Positions 37,579-47,126 of a stretch of 64,000 nucleotides of DNA are shown here, one piece after another. The position numbers and the translations under genes are program-made. Location of the stretch: NCBI RefSeq assembly GCF_024347595.1, contig NZ_AP025506.1:372001-436000 (forward strand), written 5' to 3'. Position 1 is the stretch's first letter; every line of letters begins with the position of its first letter. The notes beneath the pieces were generated by a model that was not told the DNA's origin, did no database searches, and worked only from the letters and a program-made list of their open reading frames with translations. The stretch comes from Vibrio pomeroyi. GTDB lineage: Bacteria > Pseudomonadota > Gammaproteobacteria > Enterobacterales > Vibrionaceae.

Positions 37579-38022
37579 TTAAGCGAGTTTAGAACGAACT
37601 AAACCACTAACTTTACCCATATCTGCACGCCCTTGAATTTGTGGTTTCAAGATAGCCATTACTTTACCCATGTCTTGCATGCCCGCAGGTTGAGCTTCTG
37701 CAATTGCGCTATCAAGTAGTGCAATAACTTCTTCATCAGTTAGCGGTTGAGGCATAAAGCCTTCAAGTACAGCAATTTCTGCTTTTTCCACGTCAGCAAG
37801 ATCTTGACGATTTGCCGATTCATATTGAGCAACAGAATCGCGACGTTGCTTAACCATTTTAACTAATACAGCAAGAATGTCGTCGTCGTTCAGAGTGATC
37901 CGTTCGTCAACTTCACGTTGCTTAATTGCTGAAAGAGCTAAGCGGATAGTGCCAAGGCGCGGTTTGTCCTTGGCTTTCATCGCTAATTTTTGCTCTTCTT
38001 TGAGTTGTTCAATAAGAGCCAT
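37579..38022 (-). CDS. yqeY: GatB/YqeY domain protein
   Basis: A 147-residue soluble protein of the YqeY family, related to the tail domain of the amidotransferase subunit GatB. The N-terminus LIEQLKEEQKLAMKAKDKPR is followed by LGTIRLALSAIKQREVDER. The C-terminal helical domain has GMQDMGKVMAILKPQIQGRA and ADMGKVSGLVRSKL, the family end. In vibrios and many other bacteria this gene is inserted between rpsU and dnaG, which E. coli lacks. Its link to tRNA amidation is unproven. It starts 25 bases after rpsU and is probably cotranscribed. Confidence 0.93.
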   Translation of the reverse strand: MALIEQLKEEQKLAMKAKDKPRLGTIRLALSAIKQREVDERITLNDDDILAVLVKMVKQRRDSVAQYESANRQDLADVEKAEIAVLEGFMPQPLTDEEVIALLDSAIAEAQPAGMQDMGKVMAILKPQIQGRADMGKVSGLVRSKLA

Positions 38023-38047
38023 AACTCAGTCCTTATGGATTAAGTTA

Positions 38048-38263
38048 TTAGTACAGGCGAACGCGACGTGCGTTTTCGCGAGCTAGCTTCTTAGCGTGAC
38101 GCTTTTGAGCTGCTGCTTTAGCGCGTTTGCGAACTGTAGTTGGCTTTTCGTAATGCTCGCGACGGCGAACTTCAGAAAGGATACCTGCTTTTTCACAAGA
38201 GCGCTTGAAACGACGTAGTGCAACGTCGAACGGTTCGTTTTCACGTACTTTAACTATTGGCAT
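38048..38263 (-). CDS. rpsU: 30S ribosomal protein S21
   Basis: Small basic ribosomal protein of 71 residues, identical in length to E. coli S21. The sequence is [20 protein letters not shown] at the N-terminus and ends in the lysine/arginine-rich [11 protein letters not shown]. It binds 16S rRNA on the platform and aids initiation. It is the first gene of the macromolecular synthesis operon and is divergent from tsaD across 258 bases that hold both promoters; I did not assign them. Confidence 0.99.
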   Translation of the reverse strand: MPIVKVRENEPFDVALRRFKRSCEKAGILSEVRRREHYEKPTTVRKRAKAAAQKRHAKKLARENARRVRLY

Positions 38264-38521
38264 ATGCCTTTCACCTCAGGGGTTATTCATTATCGCTGGC
38301 TACTCAGTACCAAATCAGAGAAGTTACCCATCGAGCTAACTCTCTATTCGCGTTTGGCCATTAACCAGCTTGATCAAAAATGGTGCGGAATTTTAATCCG
38401 ATCACAGTAGCTTTGTAAAGCACTTTGTCGATTATAGTCTGTACAATATTTGTTTGAAGAGCTTAGGCAGGGTAATATTGCGCTAATTTCCCATTTTAGA
38501 CGAAAGCGTGCCGAGAAAATT

Positions 38522-39538
38522 ATGCGCATTATTGGTATTGAAACCTCTTGTGATGAAACAGGAATCGCAATTTATGATGATGAGCAGGGGCTGCTTTCTC
38601 ATCAATTATATAGCCAAGTAAAACTGCACGCCGATTACGGTGGTGTGGTACCTGAGCTTGCTTCACGTGACCACGTGAAAAAGACCATTCCACTGATTAA
38701 AGCCGCTTTAGCGGAAGCTAACCTAACATCGAAAGATATTGATGGTGTGGCTTACACGGCTGGCCCAGGTTTGGTTGGCGCATTGCTTGTTGGCGCAACG
38801 ATTGGCCGCAGTATTGCTTACGCTTGGGGCGTACCGGCAGTACCTGTTCACCACATGGAAGGTCACCTTCTTGCGCCAATGCTAGAAGATAATCCACCGC
38901 CGTTCCCATTTGTGGCACTGCTGGTTTCTGGCGGTCACACCATGATGGTTGAAGTGAAAGGTATTGGTGAATACAAGATCCTTGGCGAATCGATTGATGA
39001 TGCGGCGGGTGAAGCCTTTGATAAAACGGCTAAGCTGATGGGCTTAGATTACCCAGGTGGCCCGTTGCTTTCTCGATTAGCAGAGAAAGGAACGCCAGGT
39101 CGCTTTAAGTTCCCTCGTCCTATGACCGATCGTCCGGGGCTCGACATGAGTTTCTCTGGTCTAAAAACATTTGCAGCGAATACGATTCGTGACAATGACA
39201 ACGATGATCAAACTCGCGCGGACATTGCTTACGCATTCCAAGAAGCGGTTTGTGGCACCTTGGTAATCAAGTGTAAGCGTGCCTTGGAACAGACAGGCAT
39301 GAAACGTATAGTGATTGCTGGTGGTGTAAGTGCAAACAAGCAACTGCGTGTTGAGCTTGAAGCGCTTGCTAAGAAAATTGGTGGTGAGGTGTACTACCCA
39401 CGCACCGAGTTCTGTACTGATAACGGTGCCATGATCGCTTATGCGGGTATGCAGCGCCTGAAAAATGGTGAAACCGCTGACCTTTCAGTTCAAGCTACAC
39501 CACGTTGGCCGATTGACCAATTAGAGCCAATTGCTTAA
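38522..39538 (+). CDS. tsaD: tRNA threonylcarbamoyladenosine transferase TsaD
   Basis: Catalytic subunit of the TsaBDE system that makes t6A37 in ANN-decoding tRNAs; 338 residues from ATG 38522 (E. coli 337). An upstream in-frame extension from TTG 38450 is rejected because [20 protein letters not shown] is the conserved N-terminus. Metal ligands lie in the [13 protein letters not shown] motif. The ATP site includes [15 protein letters not shown], and [16 protein letters not shown] and [17 protein letters not shown] [14 protein letters not shown] are present. Divergent from rpsU, as in most gammaproteobacteria. Confidence 0.98.
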   Translation: MRIIGIETSCDETGIAIYDDEQGLLSHQLYSQVKLHADYGGVVPELASRDHVKKTIPLIKAALAEANLTSKDIDGVAYTAGPGLVGALLVGATIGRSIAYAWGVPAVPVHHMEGHLLAPMLEDNPPPFPFVALLVSGGHTMMVEVKGIGEYKILGESIDDAAGEAFDKTAKLMGLDYPGGPLLSRLAEKGTPGRFKFPRPMTDRPGLDMSFSGLKTFAANTIRDNDNDDQTRADIAYAFQEAVCGTLVIKCKRALEQTGMKRIVIAGGVSANKQLRVELEALAKKIGGEVYYPRTEFCTDNGAMIAYAGMQRLKNGETADLSVQATPRWPIDQLEPIA

Positions 39539-39557
39539 TACATCAAGATGTTTCGAT

Positions 39558-39584
39558 AAACGGTCGCCTAGTGCGGCCGTTTTT
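39558..39584 (+). terminator. tsaD terminator
   Basis: Stem AAACGGTCGC (39558-39567) with GCGGCCGTTT (39573-39582), including a T-G pair, CTAGT loop, then T. Confidence 0.83.
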
Positions 39585-39644
39585 ATATCCTAGCTTACCG
39601 ACTATATGTCGATAAATTATTGCTGATAGAGATTAGGGAAGAAG

Positions 39645-40460
39645 ATGAACAAGTTCACTGTAGACAATCAATCGATGGCGTACCTAGATGAAGGTGAGGG
39701 CCCGGTTGTTGTATTGGGTCACAGCTACCTTTGGGATAGCGCGATGTGGAAGCCGCAGATTGAGGCGTTGAAAACTCAGTACCGTTGTATTGTACCTGAG
39801 CTTTGGTCTCATGGTGAATCTGAAGCGGCACCGAGTGCAATGCGTAACCTGAAAGATTACGCTCAACATGTTTTGGCACTGCTTGATCACCTAAACATCG
39901 ATAAGTTTTCAGTTGTTGGTTTATCGGTTGGAGGTATGTGGGGAACGGAGCTTGCCGAATTAGCACCTACGCGAATTCAGTCACTGGTATTAATGGATAC
40001 CTTTGTGGGTCTAGAGCCAGAAGTTGCGCACGCTAAATACTTCAACATGTTAGACACCATCACTCAAACTAAGATGGTTCCTCAACCGATTGTTGAAGCT
40101 GTGGTGCCACTGTTCTTCGCAAACGATGCTCAAACCAACACACCAGATTTGGTTGAAGGTTTTACTCAGCAGTTATCTGAACTTCAGGGTGATAAAGCGG
40201 AAGAAGTGGCTCGCATCGGTCGAATGGTCTTTGGCCGTCGTGACATGATCGAATCAGTAGAGAACTTTGCATTGCCTGTGTTGATTGCGGTAGGTCAAGA
40301 AGATAAGCCGCGCCCAGTGCTTGAATCATACCTAATGCACGATTGCATTACAGGGAGTGAGCTAGTGGTGATTCCTGGCGCAGGTCATATTAGTTCGCTA
40401 GAGCAACCAGAGTTCGTAAATACGATGCTAAAAGGCTTTTTAGGTAAGCACCTGCTATAA
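39645..40460 (+). CDS. Alpha/beta hydrolase
   Basis: A 271-residue alpha/beta hydrolase fold protein. The oxyanion-hole strand is VVVLGHSYLWDSAMWKPQ (the usual HG replaced by GHS). The nucleophile elbow is VVGLSVGGMWG, with Ser in G-L-S-V-G. The acid is probably the Asp in VGQEDKPRP, and the histidine is in PGAGHISSLEQPEFV. There is no signal peptide. It resembles 3-oxoadipate enol-lactonase and related esterases, but no aromatic pathway is nearby, so the substrate is open. Its transcript ends in the long hairpin shared with plsY. Confidence 0.88.
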   Translation: MNKFTVDNQSMAYLDEGEGPVVVLGHSYLWDSAMWKPQIEALKTQYRCIVPELWSHGESEAAPSAMRNLKDYAQHVLALLDHLNIDKFSVVGLSVGGMWGTELAELAPTRIQSLVLMDTFVGLEPEVAHAKYFNMLDTITQTKMVPQPIVEAVVPLFFANDAQTNTPDLVEGFTQQLSELQGDKAEEVARIGRMVFGRRDMIESVENFALPVLIAVGQEDKPRPVLESYLMHDCITGSELVVIPGAGHISSLEQPEFVNTMLKGFLGKHLL

Positions 40461-40483
40461 GCACTCTCGATAGCGAAAATTTG

Positions 40484-40537
40484 TCGGCTTAAATCTTTAT
40501 ATTCAAACGGGTATATAAGGTTAAGCCGATTTTTTTT
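40484..40537 (+). terminator. Terminator overlapping the 3' end of plsY
   Basis: Outer stem TCGGCTTAA (40484-40492) with TTAAGCCGA (40521-40529), an inner stem CTTTATAT/ATATAAG, then eight T. The right arm contains the plsY stop codon (TAA on minus at 40521-40523), so the convergent genes share it. Confidence 0.8.
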
Positions 40538-41117
40538 GTCCGAGTTTTGGCTCGCTGCCATCGAGTAGTCGGCGGATATTCTGGTGGTGACGTAGCACTA
40601 TCAAACAGCACAACATGGCCACGGGCAGTGTGTATTGCGGTTTGACTAACCAAGCGTAGAAAGGTGCAAGTAGTACGGTGACCAGTGCTGCCAAAGAAGA
40701 GTAACGAAACAAAAACGCGACCACTAACCACGTCGCCATGATCATTCCCGTTAGATCGAATCCTATTGGGGCGATAGCGCCAAGTGCGGTTGCGACACCT
40801 TTACCACCTTTGAAATGGAAGAAGATCGGATACATATGGCCAAGACAGGCTGCAATGGCAACAACGCCTAAAATGATTGGGTCGATCTTGAGGTAATAGC
40901 CAAGCCAGACCGGTATGGTGCCTTTGAGCATGTCGCAAAGCAGTACTGACGCGGCAGCACCTTTACCGCCGACACGTAACACGTTGGTTGCTCCGGGATT
41001 ATTCGAGCCCACCGTTCTTGGGTCAGGGAGCCTCAAGACTCGGCATATCAAGACCGCACTAGAGATTGAACCTAGTAAGTAGGCAGCAATGATCATGATA
41101 AGTGCCAATGGGGTCAT
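40521..41117 (-). CDS. plsY: Glycerol-3-phosphate acyltransferase PlsY
   Basis: Integral membrane enzyme that acylates glycerol-3-phosphate from acyl-phosphate, opening phospholipid synthesis; 198 residues. The three conserved motifs are visible: [13 protein letters not shown] near the N-terminus, [19 protein letters not shown] (phosphate loop), and [14 protein letters not shown]. About five transmembrane helices. The C-terminus is polar ([13 protein letters not shown]). It is divergent from folB, as in E. coli, where the ygiH (plsY)-folB pair flanks the tsaD-rpsU region. Confidence 0.96.
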   Translation of the reverse strand: MTPLALIMIIAAYLLGSISSAVLICRVLRLPDPRTVGSNNPGATNVLRVGGKGAAASVLLCDMLKGTIPVWLGYYLKIDPIILGVVAIAACLGHMYPIFFHFKGGKGVATALGAIAPIGFDLTGMIMATWLVVAFLFRYSSLAALVTVLLAPFYAWLVKPQYTLPVAMLCCLIVLRHHQNIRRLLDGSEPKLGQKKSA

Positions 41118-41255
41118 GTCTGTCCTTAAACGGTTATAAGCCTAACGATGGGAAAATAATGCTCAATCCAAGAGTAATTGATATCATATCTCGAATTACG
41201 CAAATAATACGTTTTTTTCCCCAATATGGGTATCCGACCTCTAAAAGGACAAGTC

Positions 41256-41615
41256 ATGGCACTGGATAAAGTTTTCATTGAACAGTTAGAAGTAATTACA
41301 ACGATCGGTGTTTACGATTGGGAACAAGAGATCAAACAAAAACTGGTGCTTGATATTGAAATGGCTCATGACAACCGCCCAGCCGGTAAGAGTGATGATG
41401 TTGTTGACGCTTTGGATTACTCAACCGTGAGTACCGCTGTGCTTGACCATATTGCTAATGGTCGCTTCCTACTGGTTGAGCGTGTGGCAGAAGAAGTCGC
41501 TGAGTTAATCATGACTAAATTCTCTGTGCCTTGGATTAAGATCCGCTTAGCGAAGCCGGGTGCCGTTCCACAAGCAAAAGCTGTTGGCGTGATCATCGAA
41601 CGAGGTCAAGCATGA
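41256..41615 (+). CDS. folB: Dihydroneopterin aldolase FolB
   Basis: Converts dihydroneopterin to hydroxymethyldihydropterin and glycolaldehyde in folate synthesis; 119 residues. ATG 41256 has AAAGGAC upstream and gives the family start MALDKVFIEQLEVITTIGVY; the longer frame from 41226 is rejected. ALDYSTVSTAVLDHI and FLLVERVAEEVAELIM (with the catalytic region glutamate) are conserved. The end IKIRLAKPGAVPQAKAVGV is standard. The stop overlaps the folK start (ATGA), coupling two consecutive folate steps. Confidence 0.96.
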   Translation: MALDKVFIEQLEVITTIGVYDWEQEIKQKLVLDIEMAHDNRPAGKSDDVVDALDYSTVSTAVLDHIANGRFLLVERVAEEVAELIMTKFSVPWIKIRLAKPGAVPQAKAVGVIIERGQA

Positions 41616-42094
41616 CAGTAGCCTATGTTGGTGTTGGCACGAACATAGATCGCGACAAGCATGCAAGGGTGGCATGGACAGAGCTTCAATCGTTAGGGAT
41701 TAACCTTAAATGCTCTAAAATCTATCACTGTGAGCCTGTGGGTTTTAATAGCCACCCGTTTTATAACTTTGTGATAGAGCTCGACACATCACTTTCATTG
41801 ACTGAATTTTCACAGCAACTTCGTAAAATTGAGTTTAAATGGGGTCGCTCTCAAGATGCGCACAAACTTCAAGATCGAAAGCTCGATCTTGATATTGTGC
41901 TGTTTGGAGACGTGGTTTCTGAGCGCGAACCAGAATTACCACGCAGTGATATCTATAAATATCCTTTTGTAACACAACCACTTTATGATCTCTGTCCTGC
42001 GAGAGTGATCCCGCAAGACGGACGAACCGTCAGTGAAATATGGCAGAAGATGCAGCAATTAGACTCGCTCTCTGTTGTAGATATAAAACTATAA
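41612..42094 (+). CDS. folK: 2-amino-4-hydroxy-6-hydroxymethyldihydropteridine pyrophosphokinase
   Basis: Transfers pyrophosphate from ATP to hydroxymethyldihydropterin, the step after FolB; 160 residues (E. coli FolK 159). The N-terminus AYVGVGTNIDRDKHARVAWT is the family start. The HPPK signature LQDRKLDLDIVLFGD holds the two magnesium aspartates. RKIEFKWGRSQDAHK replaces the usual RxRxxRWGPRTLD form and is more divergent than in enterobacterial FolK, typical of the vibrio paralogue placed beside folB. A second folK elsewhere beside panBC would be usual, but is outside the window. Confidence 0.92.
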   Translation: MTVAYVGVGTNIDRDKHARVAWTELQSLGINLKCSKIYHCEPVGFNSHPFYNFVIELDTSLSLTEFSQQLRKIEFKWGRSQDAHKLQDRKLDLDIVLFGDVVSEREPELPRSDIYKYPFVTQPLYDLCPARVIPQDGRTVSEIWQKMQQLDSLSVVDIKL

Positions 42095-42109
42095 TTTTTA
42101 AGGTAAGTA

Positions 42110-42913
42110 ATGAGTTATTTTGAAGCGTTTATATTGGCGTTGGTGCAAGGCTTTACTGAGTTTCTACCTATTTCCAGTTCTGCACACTTAATCCTTCCTT
42201 CTGCTGTTTTAGGCTGGGAAGATCAAGGCTTGGCTTTTGATGTCGCGGTCCATGTTGGTACTTTGGCTGCCGTGGTTATCTATTTCCGTAAAGAAGTGGT
42301 GTCTCTTTTGAGTGCTTTCTTTGGTTCGGTATTTAAAGGCGATCGCAGCAAAGAAGCGAAGCTAGCATGGATGATCATTCTCGCGACGATTCCTGCATGT
42401 ATCTTTGGGCTGTTAATGAAAGACATTGTTGAGCTTTACCTGCGTAGCGCGTGGGTGATTGCGACAACCACTATCGTCTTTGGTCTGTTGCTATGGTGGG
42501 TGGACAAGAACTCAAGCCTACGTGATGACGAATACCAAGCGGGTTGGAAAAAAGCCTTGTTCATTGGTCTTGCTCAAGCAATGGCGATCATCCCGGGCAC
42601 ATCTCGTTCTGGCGCAACCATTACTGCAGCGCTTTACCTTGGCTTTACTCGTGAAGCGGCAGCTCGATTCTCTTTCTTGATGTCTATCCCAATCATCACT
42701 TTGGCTGGTGGTTACTTAGGTCTTAAGTTGGTGACAAGCGGTGACCCAATCCATGTTGGCACTCTGCTAACGGGCGTTGCGGTGTCTTTCATCAGTGCTT
42801 ATATCTGTATTCACTTCTTCTTGAAGCTTATCTCTCGTATGGGCATGACACCATTTGTTATCTACCGCCTAATTCTAGGTTGTGGTCTGTTTGCTTTCTT
42901 AATGATGCAATAA
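42110..42913 (+). CDS. uppP: Undecaprenyl-diphosphate phosphatase UppP (BacA)
   Basis: Integral membrane phosphatase that recycles undecaprenyl diphosphate to the carrier lipid for peptidoglycan and LPS; 267 residues. Both signatures are present: [17 protein letters not shown] (with the catalytic Glu and Ser/His) and [18 protein letters not shown] (with the catalytic Arg). Seven or eight hydrophobic helices follow the family pattern. It begins 15 bases after folK with AAGGTAAGT as ribosome site. Overexpression of this family gives bacitracin resistance. A strong terminator follows. Confidence 0.97.
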   Translation: MSYFEAFILALVQGFTEFLPISSSAHLILPSAVLGWEDQGLAFDVAVHVGTLAAVVIYFRKEVVSLLSAFFGSVFKGDRSKEAKLAWMIILATIPACIFGLLMKDIVELYLRSAWVIATTTIVFGLLLWWVDKNSSLRDDEYQAGWKKALFIGLAQAMAIIPGTSRSGATITAALYLGFTREAAARFSFLMSIPIITLAGGYLGLKLVTSGDPIHVGTLLTGVAVSFISAYICIHFFLKLISRMGMTPFVIYRLILGCGLFAFLMMQ

Positions 42914-42950
42914 CAGACGCAGACAACAATCTCGTCGTAAAGATTGAAAC

Positions 42951-42977
42951 AAAAGCCCGCTTAATCGCGGGCTTTTT
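42951..42977 (+). terminator. uppP terminator
   Basis: Ten-base stem AAAAGCCCGC (42951-42960) with GCGGGCTTTT (42967-42976), TTAATC loop, T-run. It can also stop cca transcription on minus. Confidence 0.88.
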
Positions 42978-43004
42978 CATGCGTGTTTATCAGCGCACTG
43001 AAGA

Positions 43005-44273
43005 TTAGTGATTAGCGAGTTCTGCGAGGGCGCTTTCAATTGCCGCTGCTCTGCGCTTCTCTTGCTCTTCTCGAATATCTTTACCTTGAAAGCCATCGGC
43101 AATAATAGCCTTAACTTCGACTTGCAGCGCTGCTTTATAGGCCGCTTCAAAACGAGCTTTTTGAGGATAAGGTTGATCTTCTAGCCCTTTACGACCAGCG
43201 TGGTCGGCTTGGCAGCAAAGCAGAATGTCGTTGAGCCTGTCTGGTTTACGCCAAACATCGAACTTGTTCAGAACCTTAAGGAAGGTGGTTGGCTTGAGCT
43301 CACCTGCACGGTGGATATTCGAGTGCTGTTCACACACTAACAGTGCGAGATCTCTGAATTCATTGGGCACTCTTACTCGTTCACAAAGCTTCTTGATGAT
43401 CTTCACGCCAGTATGGCAGTGCATTTTGTGGCTTGGCCACTCAGCTTGTGGTGTCACGCCTTTACCTAAGTCATGCACTTGAGCCGCAAAGCGCACTGGT
43501 AAAGATGGGCTTAGTCGCGCTGCTTGTTGAGCCACCATCAGCGTGTGAATACCTGTGTCGATTTCAGGGTGCCATTTCTCAGGTTGAGGGACACCAAATA
43601 GAGCGTCAATCTCTGGCAAAACAACCGCGAGTGCTCCGCATTCTCTCAGCACTGAAAGGAACACTTCTGGGTGCGGTGTGCTAAGAGACTTGTGCCACTC
43701 TTGCCAAACACGCTCTGCCGTAAGATGTGCGAGTTCACCAGATTGAACGATTTCACTCATCATCAACATGGTTTCAGGTGCAATCGTAAAGCTTAAGTGG
43801 TGAAGCTTGGCAGCGAAACGAGCTACACGCAGCACACGAAGTGGATCTTCAACAAAGGCATCGGATACGTGTCTAAGAATACGATCGGAGAGATCTTGCT
43901 GGCCGTGATAAGGATCGTGTAGGTTGCCTTCGTCATCTTGAGCGATGGCGTTGATCGTTAGATCGCGGCGCATGAGATCTTCTTTCAAGCTAACATCCGG
44001 CGCGAAGTAACATTCGAAGCCTGTGTAACCAGAGCCTGATTTTCTCTCAGTGCGAGCCAGTGCGTGCTCTTCCTTGGTTTTTGGATGCAGGAATACCGGG
44101 AAGTCTTTACCCACCGCAGTGAAGCCAAGGCTTTCCATCTGTTGAGGGGTACTGCCGACCACGACCCAATCTTTATCATAGCTGTTAATATTGAGTAGCT
44201 TATCGCGCACCGCCCCACCGACTAGATAGCGCTGTAGCCCATTCTCTTTTGGTAGGCTATCGTATATTTGCAA
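43005..44273 (-). CDS. cca: Multifunctional CCA tRNA nucleotidyltransferase
   Basis: Adds or repairs the 3' CCA of tRNAs; 422 residues in this model. The nucleotidyltransferase core has [13 protein letters not shown] and YDKDWVVVG, then [17 protein letters not shown] and [15 protein letters not shown]. The HD domain ([10 protein letters not shown]) marks the class with phosphohydrolase activity. There is no ATG near the expected start. I propose TTG at 44271-44273, preceded on minus by GAGGTG; a TTG 16 codons upstream is also in frame. Compared with the usual [12 protein letters not shown] start, an extra 11-12 codons lie between LQIY and LVGG. It is divergent from gspA, with an 84-base gap. 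Confidence 0.92.
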   Translation of the reverse strand: MQIYDSLPKENGLQRYLVGGAVRDKLLNINSYDKDWVVVGSTPQQMESLGFTAVGKDFPVFLHPKTKEEHALARTERKSGSGYTGFECYFAPDVSLKEDLMRRDLTINAIAQDDEGNLHDPYHGQQDLSDRILRHVSDAFVEDPLRVLRVARFAAKLHHLSFTIAPETMLMMSEIVQSGELAHLTAERVWQEWHKSLSTPHPEVFLSVLRECGALAVVLPEIDALFGVPQPEKWHPEIDTGIHTLMVAQQAARLSPSLPVRFAAQVHDLGKGVTPQAEWPSHKMHCHTGVKIIKKLCERVRVPNEFRDLALLVCEQHSNIHRAGELKPTTFLKVLNKFDVWRKPDRLNDILLCCQADHAGRKGLEDQPYPQKARFEAAYKAALQVEVKAIIADGFQGKDIREEQEKRRAAAIESALAELANH

Positions 44274-44357
44274 CTTATCACCTCGAAATGTTTTATCACT
44301 GCTGGACTTTACGGCAAGCAATGGTACTTTCCATTAATCGTAATTATAGGGCAGCAC

Positions 44358-46028
44358 ATGTATAAGGAATATTTTGGCTTCGTTGAGATGCCATTTTCGA
44401 TTGTACCAAATTCTCGTTATTTGTTTTTGAGTCATCGTCATCAAGAAGCGATGCAGAATCTACAAGCCGGTTTAGGCGAGGGTGGGGGCTTTGCGATGCT
44501 TACTGGTGAGGTAGGCACAGGTAAAACAACCGTCGCCAAAGCGATGTTGTCTTCACTCGATAATCAGACTCAAGCTGGCCTTATACTCAACCCTACATTT
44601 TCCAACACCGATTTGCTTGAAGCTATCTGTGATGAGTTTGAGGTCGACTACCCTGAACAAGCATCGCTTAAGCAGCTGAGTCAGGCTATTCATCATTTCC
44701 TGCTTGATAGCCATGCAGACGGTATTCAAACCTTATTGGTCATTGATGAAGCGCAACACCTCGCTGCCGATGTGTTGGAACAGCTGCGCCTTCTAACCAA
44801 TTTGGAAACCGACAGTCGTAAGCTGTTAAAGGTGTTGCTGGTTGGTCAACCGGAATTGCAACAACACCTACAAACCACACAACTACGTCAGCTAGCGCAG
44901 CGCATTACTGGTCGCTATCACCTATTGCCTCTAAATACGGAAGAAACCGGCAAGTACATCGCGTTTCGTTTGGAAACGGCGGGTGGCGAACAGATGCTGT
45001 TTTCGAATCGCTCCATCAAGCTGATCGCCCAATACACTCATGGTATTCCAAGGTTGATTAACTTGGTGTGTGATAAAGCGCTGCAATTGGCTTTTCATGA
45101 CGGAGAGCAGTTACCAAGCAATGAAACCGTCAGCAGAGCCTGCCAACAGGTTATGGCTTTTCAGGCGGATGTGTATCATGTTGAGAAGCCTCGTGGCACC
45201 GGTATAGCGCCAAAAATGTTTCAGTATGCAGGTATTGCTACATTAAGTGTCGGTCTTGCCATTGCGACCTTTAATTTCGCACCATCCTATATCGATTCAT
45301 GGTTACCTGCAGAGACGGAAAGTGAAGCCAAAACTGAGGTGGTGGCACACGCTCAGCGCTCACTAGTAGCCGATACTCCCAAATTGGTTGAAGAACCTAA
45401 GCCAACCAAGTTCGTGCTGCCAAAACATATCCAACAACACTTGATGCAGGGAACCAACCGTTCTCTTGCGATTAAAGATCTCTACACCCTTTGGGGATAT
45501 CAATCCTCTTTGCGTGATGGCTTGTGTTTAAGTGAGCCACAGAGTGTTTTTGTGTGTGAACAGCATCATTCTGATTTAGCGTCTCTGTTAGAGCTCGGCG
45601 TGCCAGTAGTGCTCAATCTAGAAATAGACCAAGAGCCTGTATTTGCTGTTCTCTATGGTGTGTCTGAGGATTCAGTCGAACTGCTCGTTAACGAAAAGCT
45701 ATTGGCGATGCCAAAGCAATCCTTAGAACAAGTATGGCAAGGCGACTATGTCGCGATTTGGAAGCAGCCGTTAAGAGAGACCCTTAAAGAGGGCTATCAA
45801 GGTGAGGCGATTGCTATGTTGGATTTACTGCTTTCAGAAGTCTTAGGTGAAGTGGTGTCTGGCAGTGATGTGTTTGATAATGAGTTAAAAATGAAGGTGG
45901 AAGCCTTTCAGATTTGGCAAGGGATGTCTGTCGATGGCATCGCTGGTAAACGCACACTCGCAAGACTGCAAAGATTAGCGCAGCTTGATTCCCCTAAATT
46001 GATGTCACTGGAAGGAGGGGCAAGCTAA
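44358..46028 (+). CDS. gspA: Type II secretion accessory ATPase GspA/ExeA
   Basis: Inner-membrane AAA ATPase that with GspB helps assemble the secretin across peptidoglycan. From ATG 44358 (MYKEYFGFVEMPFSIVPN, the conserved start) it has 556 residues; the longer frame from 44268 would overlap the cca start. Walker A is MLTGEVGTGKTTVAKAM, Walker B LLVIDEAQHLAADVLEQLRL, followed by sensor arginines (QRITGRYHL). One transmembrane helix lies at about 280-300 (IATLSVGLAIATFNF). The periplasmic half ends in a peptidoglycan-binding domain (VEAFQIWQGMSVDGIAGKRT). It overlaps gspB by one base (TAATG). Confidence 0.9.
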   Translation: MYKEYFGFVEMPFSIVPNSRYLFLSHRHQEAMQNLQAGLGEGGGFAMLTGEVGTGKTTVAKAMLSSLDNQTQAGLILNPTFSNTDLLEAICDEFEVDYPEQASLKQLSQAIHHFLLDSHADGIQTLLVIDEAQHLAADVLEQLRLLTNLETDSRKLLKVLLVGQPELQQHLQTTQLRQLAQRITGRYHLLPLNTEETGKYIAFRLETAGGEQMLFSNRSIKLIAQYTHGIPRLINLVCDKALQLAFHDGEQLPSNETVSRACQQVMAFQADVYHVEKPRGTGIAPKMFQYAGIATLSVGLAIATFNFAPSYIDSWLPAETESEAKTEVVAHAQRSLVADTPKLVEEPKPTKFVLPKHIQQHLMQGTNRSLAIKDLYTLWGYQSSLRDGLCLSEPQSVFVCEQHHSDLASLLELGVPVVLNLEIDQEPVFAVLYGVSEDSVELLVNEKLLAMPKQSLEQVWQGDYVAIWKQPLRETLKEGYQGEAIAMLDLLLSEVLGEVVSGSDVFDNELKMKVEAFQIWQGMSVDGIAGKRTLARLQRLAQLDSPKLMSLEGGAS

Positions 46029-47002
46029 TGTCACGTATTATGCATGAGCTTAAACACTCTTCTGGGAAACAGTCGTCTCTGAATCAGCACTCTCTTAGCA
46101 AACCAAGCTTCAAAGGCTACCAGAATCATCATGTGCCTAGCTCTGCTAAAGGGATGAGCAACAAACGAGGTTCATCGTTAGCGATGGGGCTGCTCCTAAT
46201 TTTAGTTCCTTCCTTGCTGGTAGGTGGGGTTCTGGTCTATCAATCGTATAGCCAGACACAGACACACTTAGCCAACCAATCTGTTAATGCTGTGATGACA
46301 GAGTCAAAGCCTAAGCCAGAGCTTGAACCGAAAACCGTTGCTGCTGGAACAAAGAGTGAAGCAACAGCTGTCGAGCCTCCAGAAGATGATGCCTTGTTTG
46401 CTGTGCGTGTTGCTCCGACAAGCAAAGCGTTAAAAGCATTACCGCGCCAAGAGGTGTATGCGCAGATTGAGCTGGAAAGCAACAATGTTGCGGGTGGAAC
46501 AACCGTTGCGATGGCCAATACCGATAGCACACCGCAAACAACAGCGAATGCAGAACCGGTACCAACCCAACCAACGGTTCAATCAAGTGCGAATGATGAG
46601 AGTGCTGACCTACAAGCCGATAGTGATTTGCTGCAAGGGTTGGATCTGACCGAGCTACCACCCGATTTGGCATTGAAGCTTGAATCCATCATGGGGGAGC
46701 AACAAAATGATGCGCCTGAACCGATGGACTCTAGGCCTGCCGGACAAGCGGGGTCGCAGGTCATCGAGTTAGAAACGCATACCAATAGCTTGTCTGGAGT
46801 GCTACCTAAGTTAGATCTACAGACTCACATGTATTCAAGCAGTGAAACCAAGCGTTGGGTAAAAGTGAATGGTCACGAAGTGGCACAAGGAGACTGGATC
46901 GACCAAGATATTCAGTTACTCGAGATTAAACCGCAATCAGTGGTTATTGAGTTCAATCAGCAGAAGATAGAAATTCCCGCATTGTACGAATGGAAAGGTT
47001 AG
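46028..47002 (+). CDS. gspB: Type II secretion accessory protein GspB/ExeB
   Basis: Partner of GspA, 324 residues. A cytoplasmic basic stretch of about 50 residues is followed by one membrane anchor (LAMGLLLILVPSLLVGGVLV, about 51-70). A long, low-complexity periplasmic linker rich in Ala, Pro, Glu and Thr follows. The C-terminal T2SSB domain is well conserved (RWVKVNGHEVAQGDWI, then IQLLEIKPQSVVIEFN and ALYEW). Its start shares a base with the gspA stop. The main gsp cluster is not in the window, which is usual for vibrios. Confidence 0.88.
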   Translation: MSRIMHELKHSSGKQSSLNQHSLSKPSFKGYQNHHVPSSAKGMSNKRGSSLAMGLLLILVPSLLVGGVLVYQSYSQTQTHLANQSVNAVMTESKPKPELEPKTVAAGTKSEATAVEPPEDDALFAVRVAPTSKALKALPRQEVYAQIELESNNVAGGTTVAMANTDSTPQTTANAEPVPTQPTVQSSANDESADLQADSDLLQGLDLTELPPDLALKLESIMGEQQNDAPEPMDSRPAGQAGSQVIELETHTNSLSGVLPKLDLQTHMYSSSETKRWVKVNGHEVAQGDWIDQDIQLLEIKPQSVVIEFNQQKIEIPALYEWKG

Positions 47003-47048
47003 TGATGTTGCAATTGGCATGGTAGCTGAGTAGAAATTCAAGACAAAT

Positions 47049-47076
47049 AAAAAGGAGCACCTCGGTGCTCCTTTTT
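47049..47076. terminator. Bidirectional terminator after gspB
   Basis: Twelve-base stem AAAAAGGAGCAC (47049-47060) with GTGCTCCTTTTT (47065-47076) and a CTCG loop. Lies between convergent gspB and ygiM. Confidence 0.87.
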
Positions 47077-47126
47077 GATATTCGCTACTGGATTTACCTT
47101 AGTGAAAGGCAAGTAAAGCGGTTAGC

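Noticed and set aside
44268..44357. Thirty-codon N-terminal extension of gspA
   Set aside because: It would start with GspA reading inside the cca 5' end, and the conserved GspA N-terminus MYKEYFGF begins at 44358.
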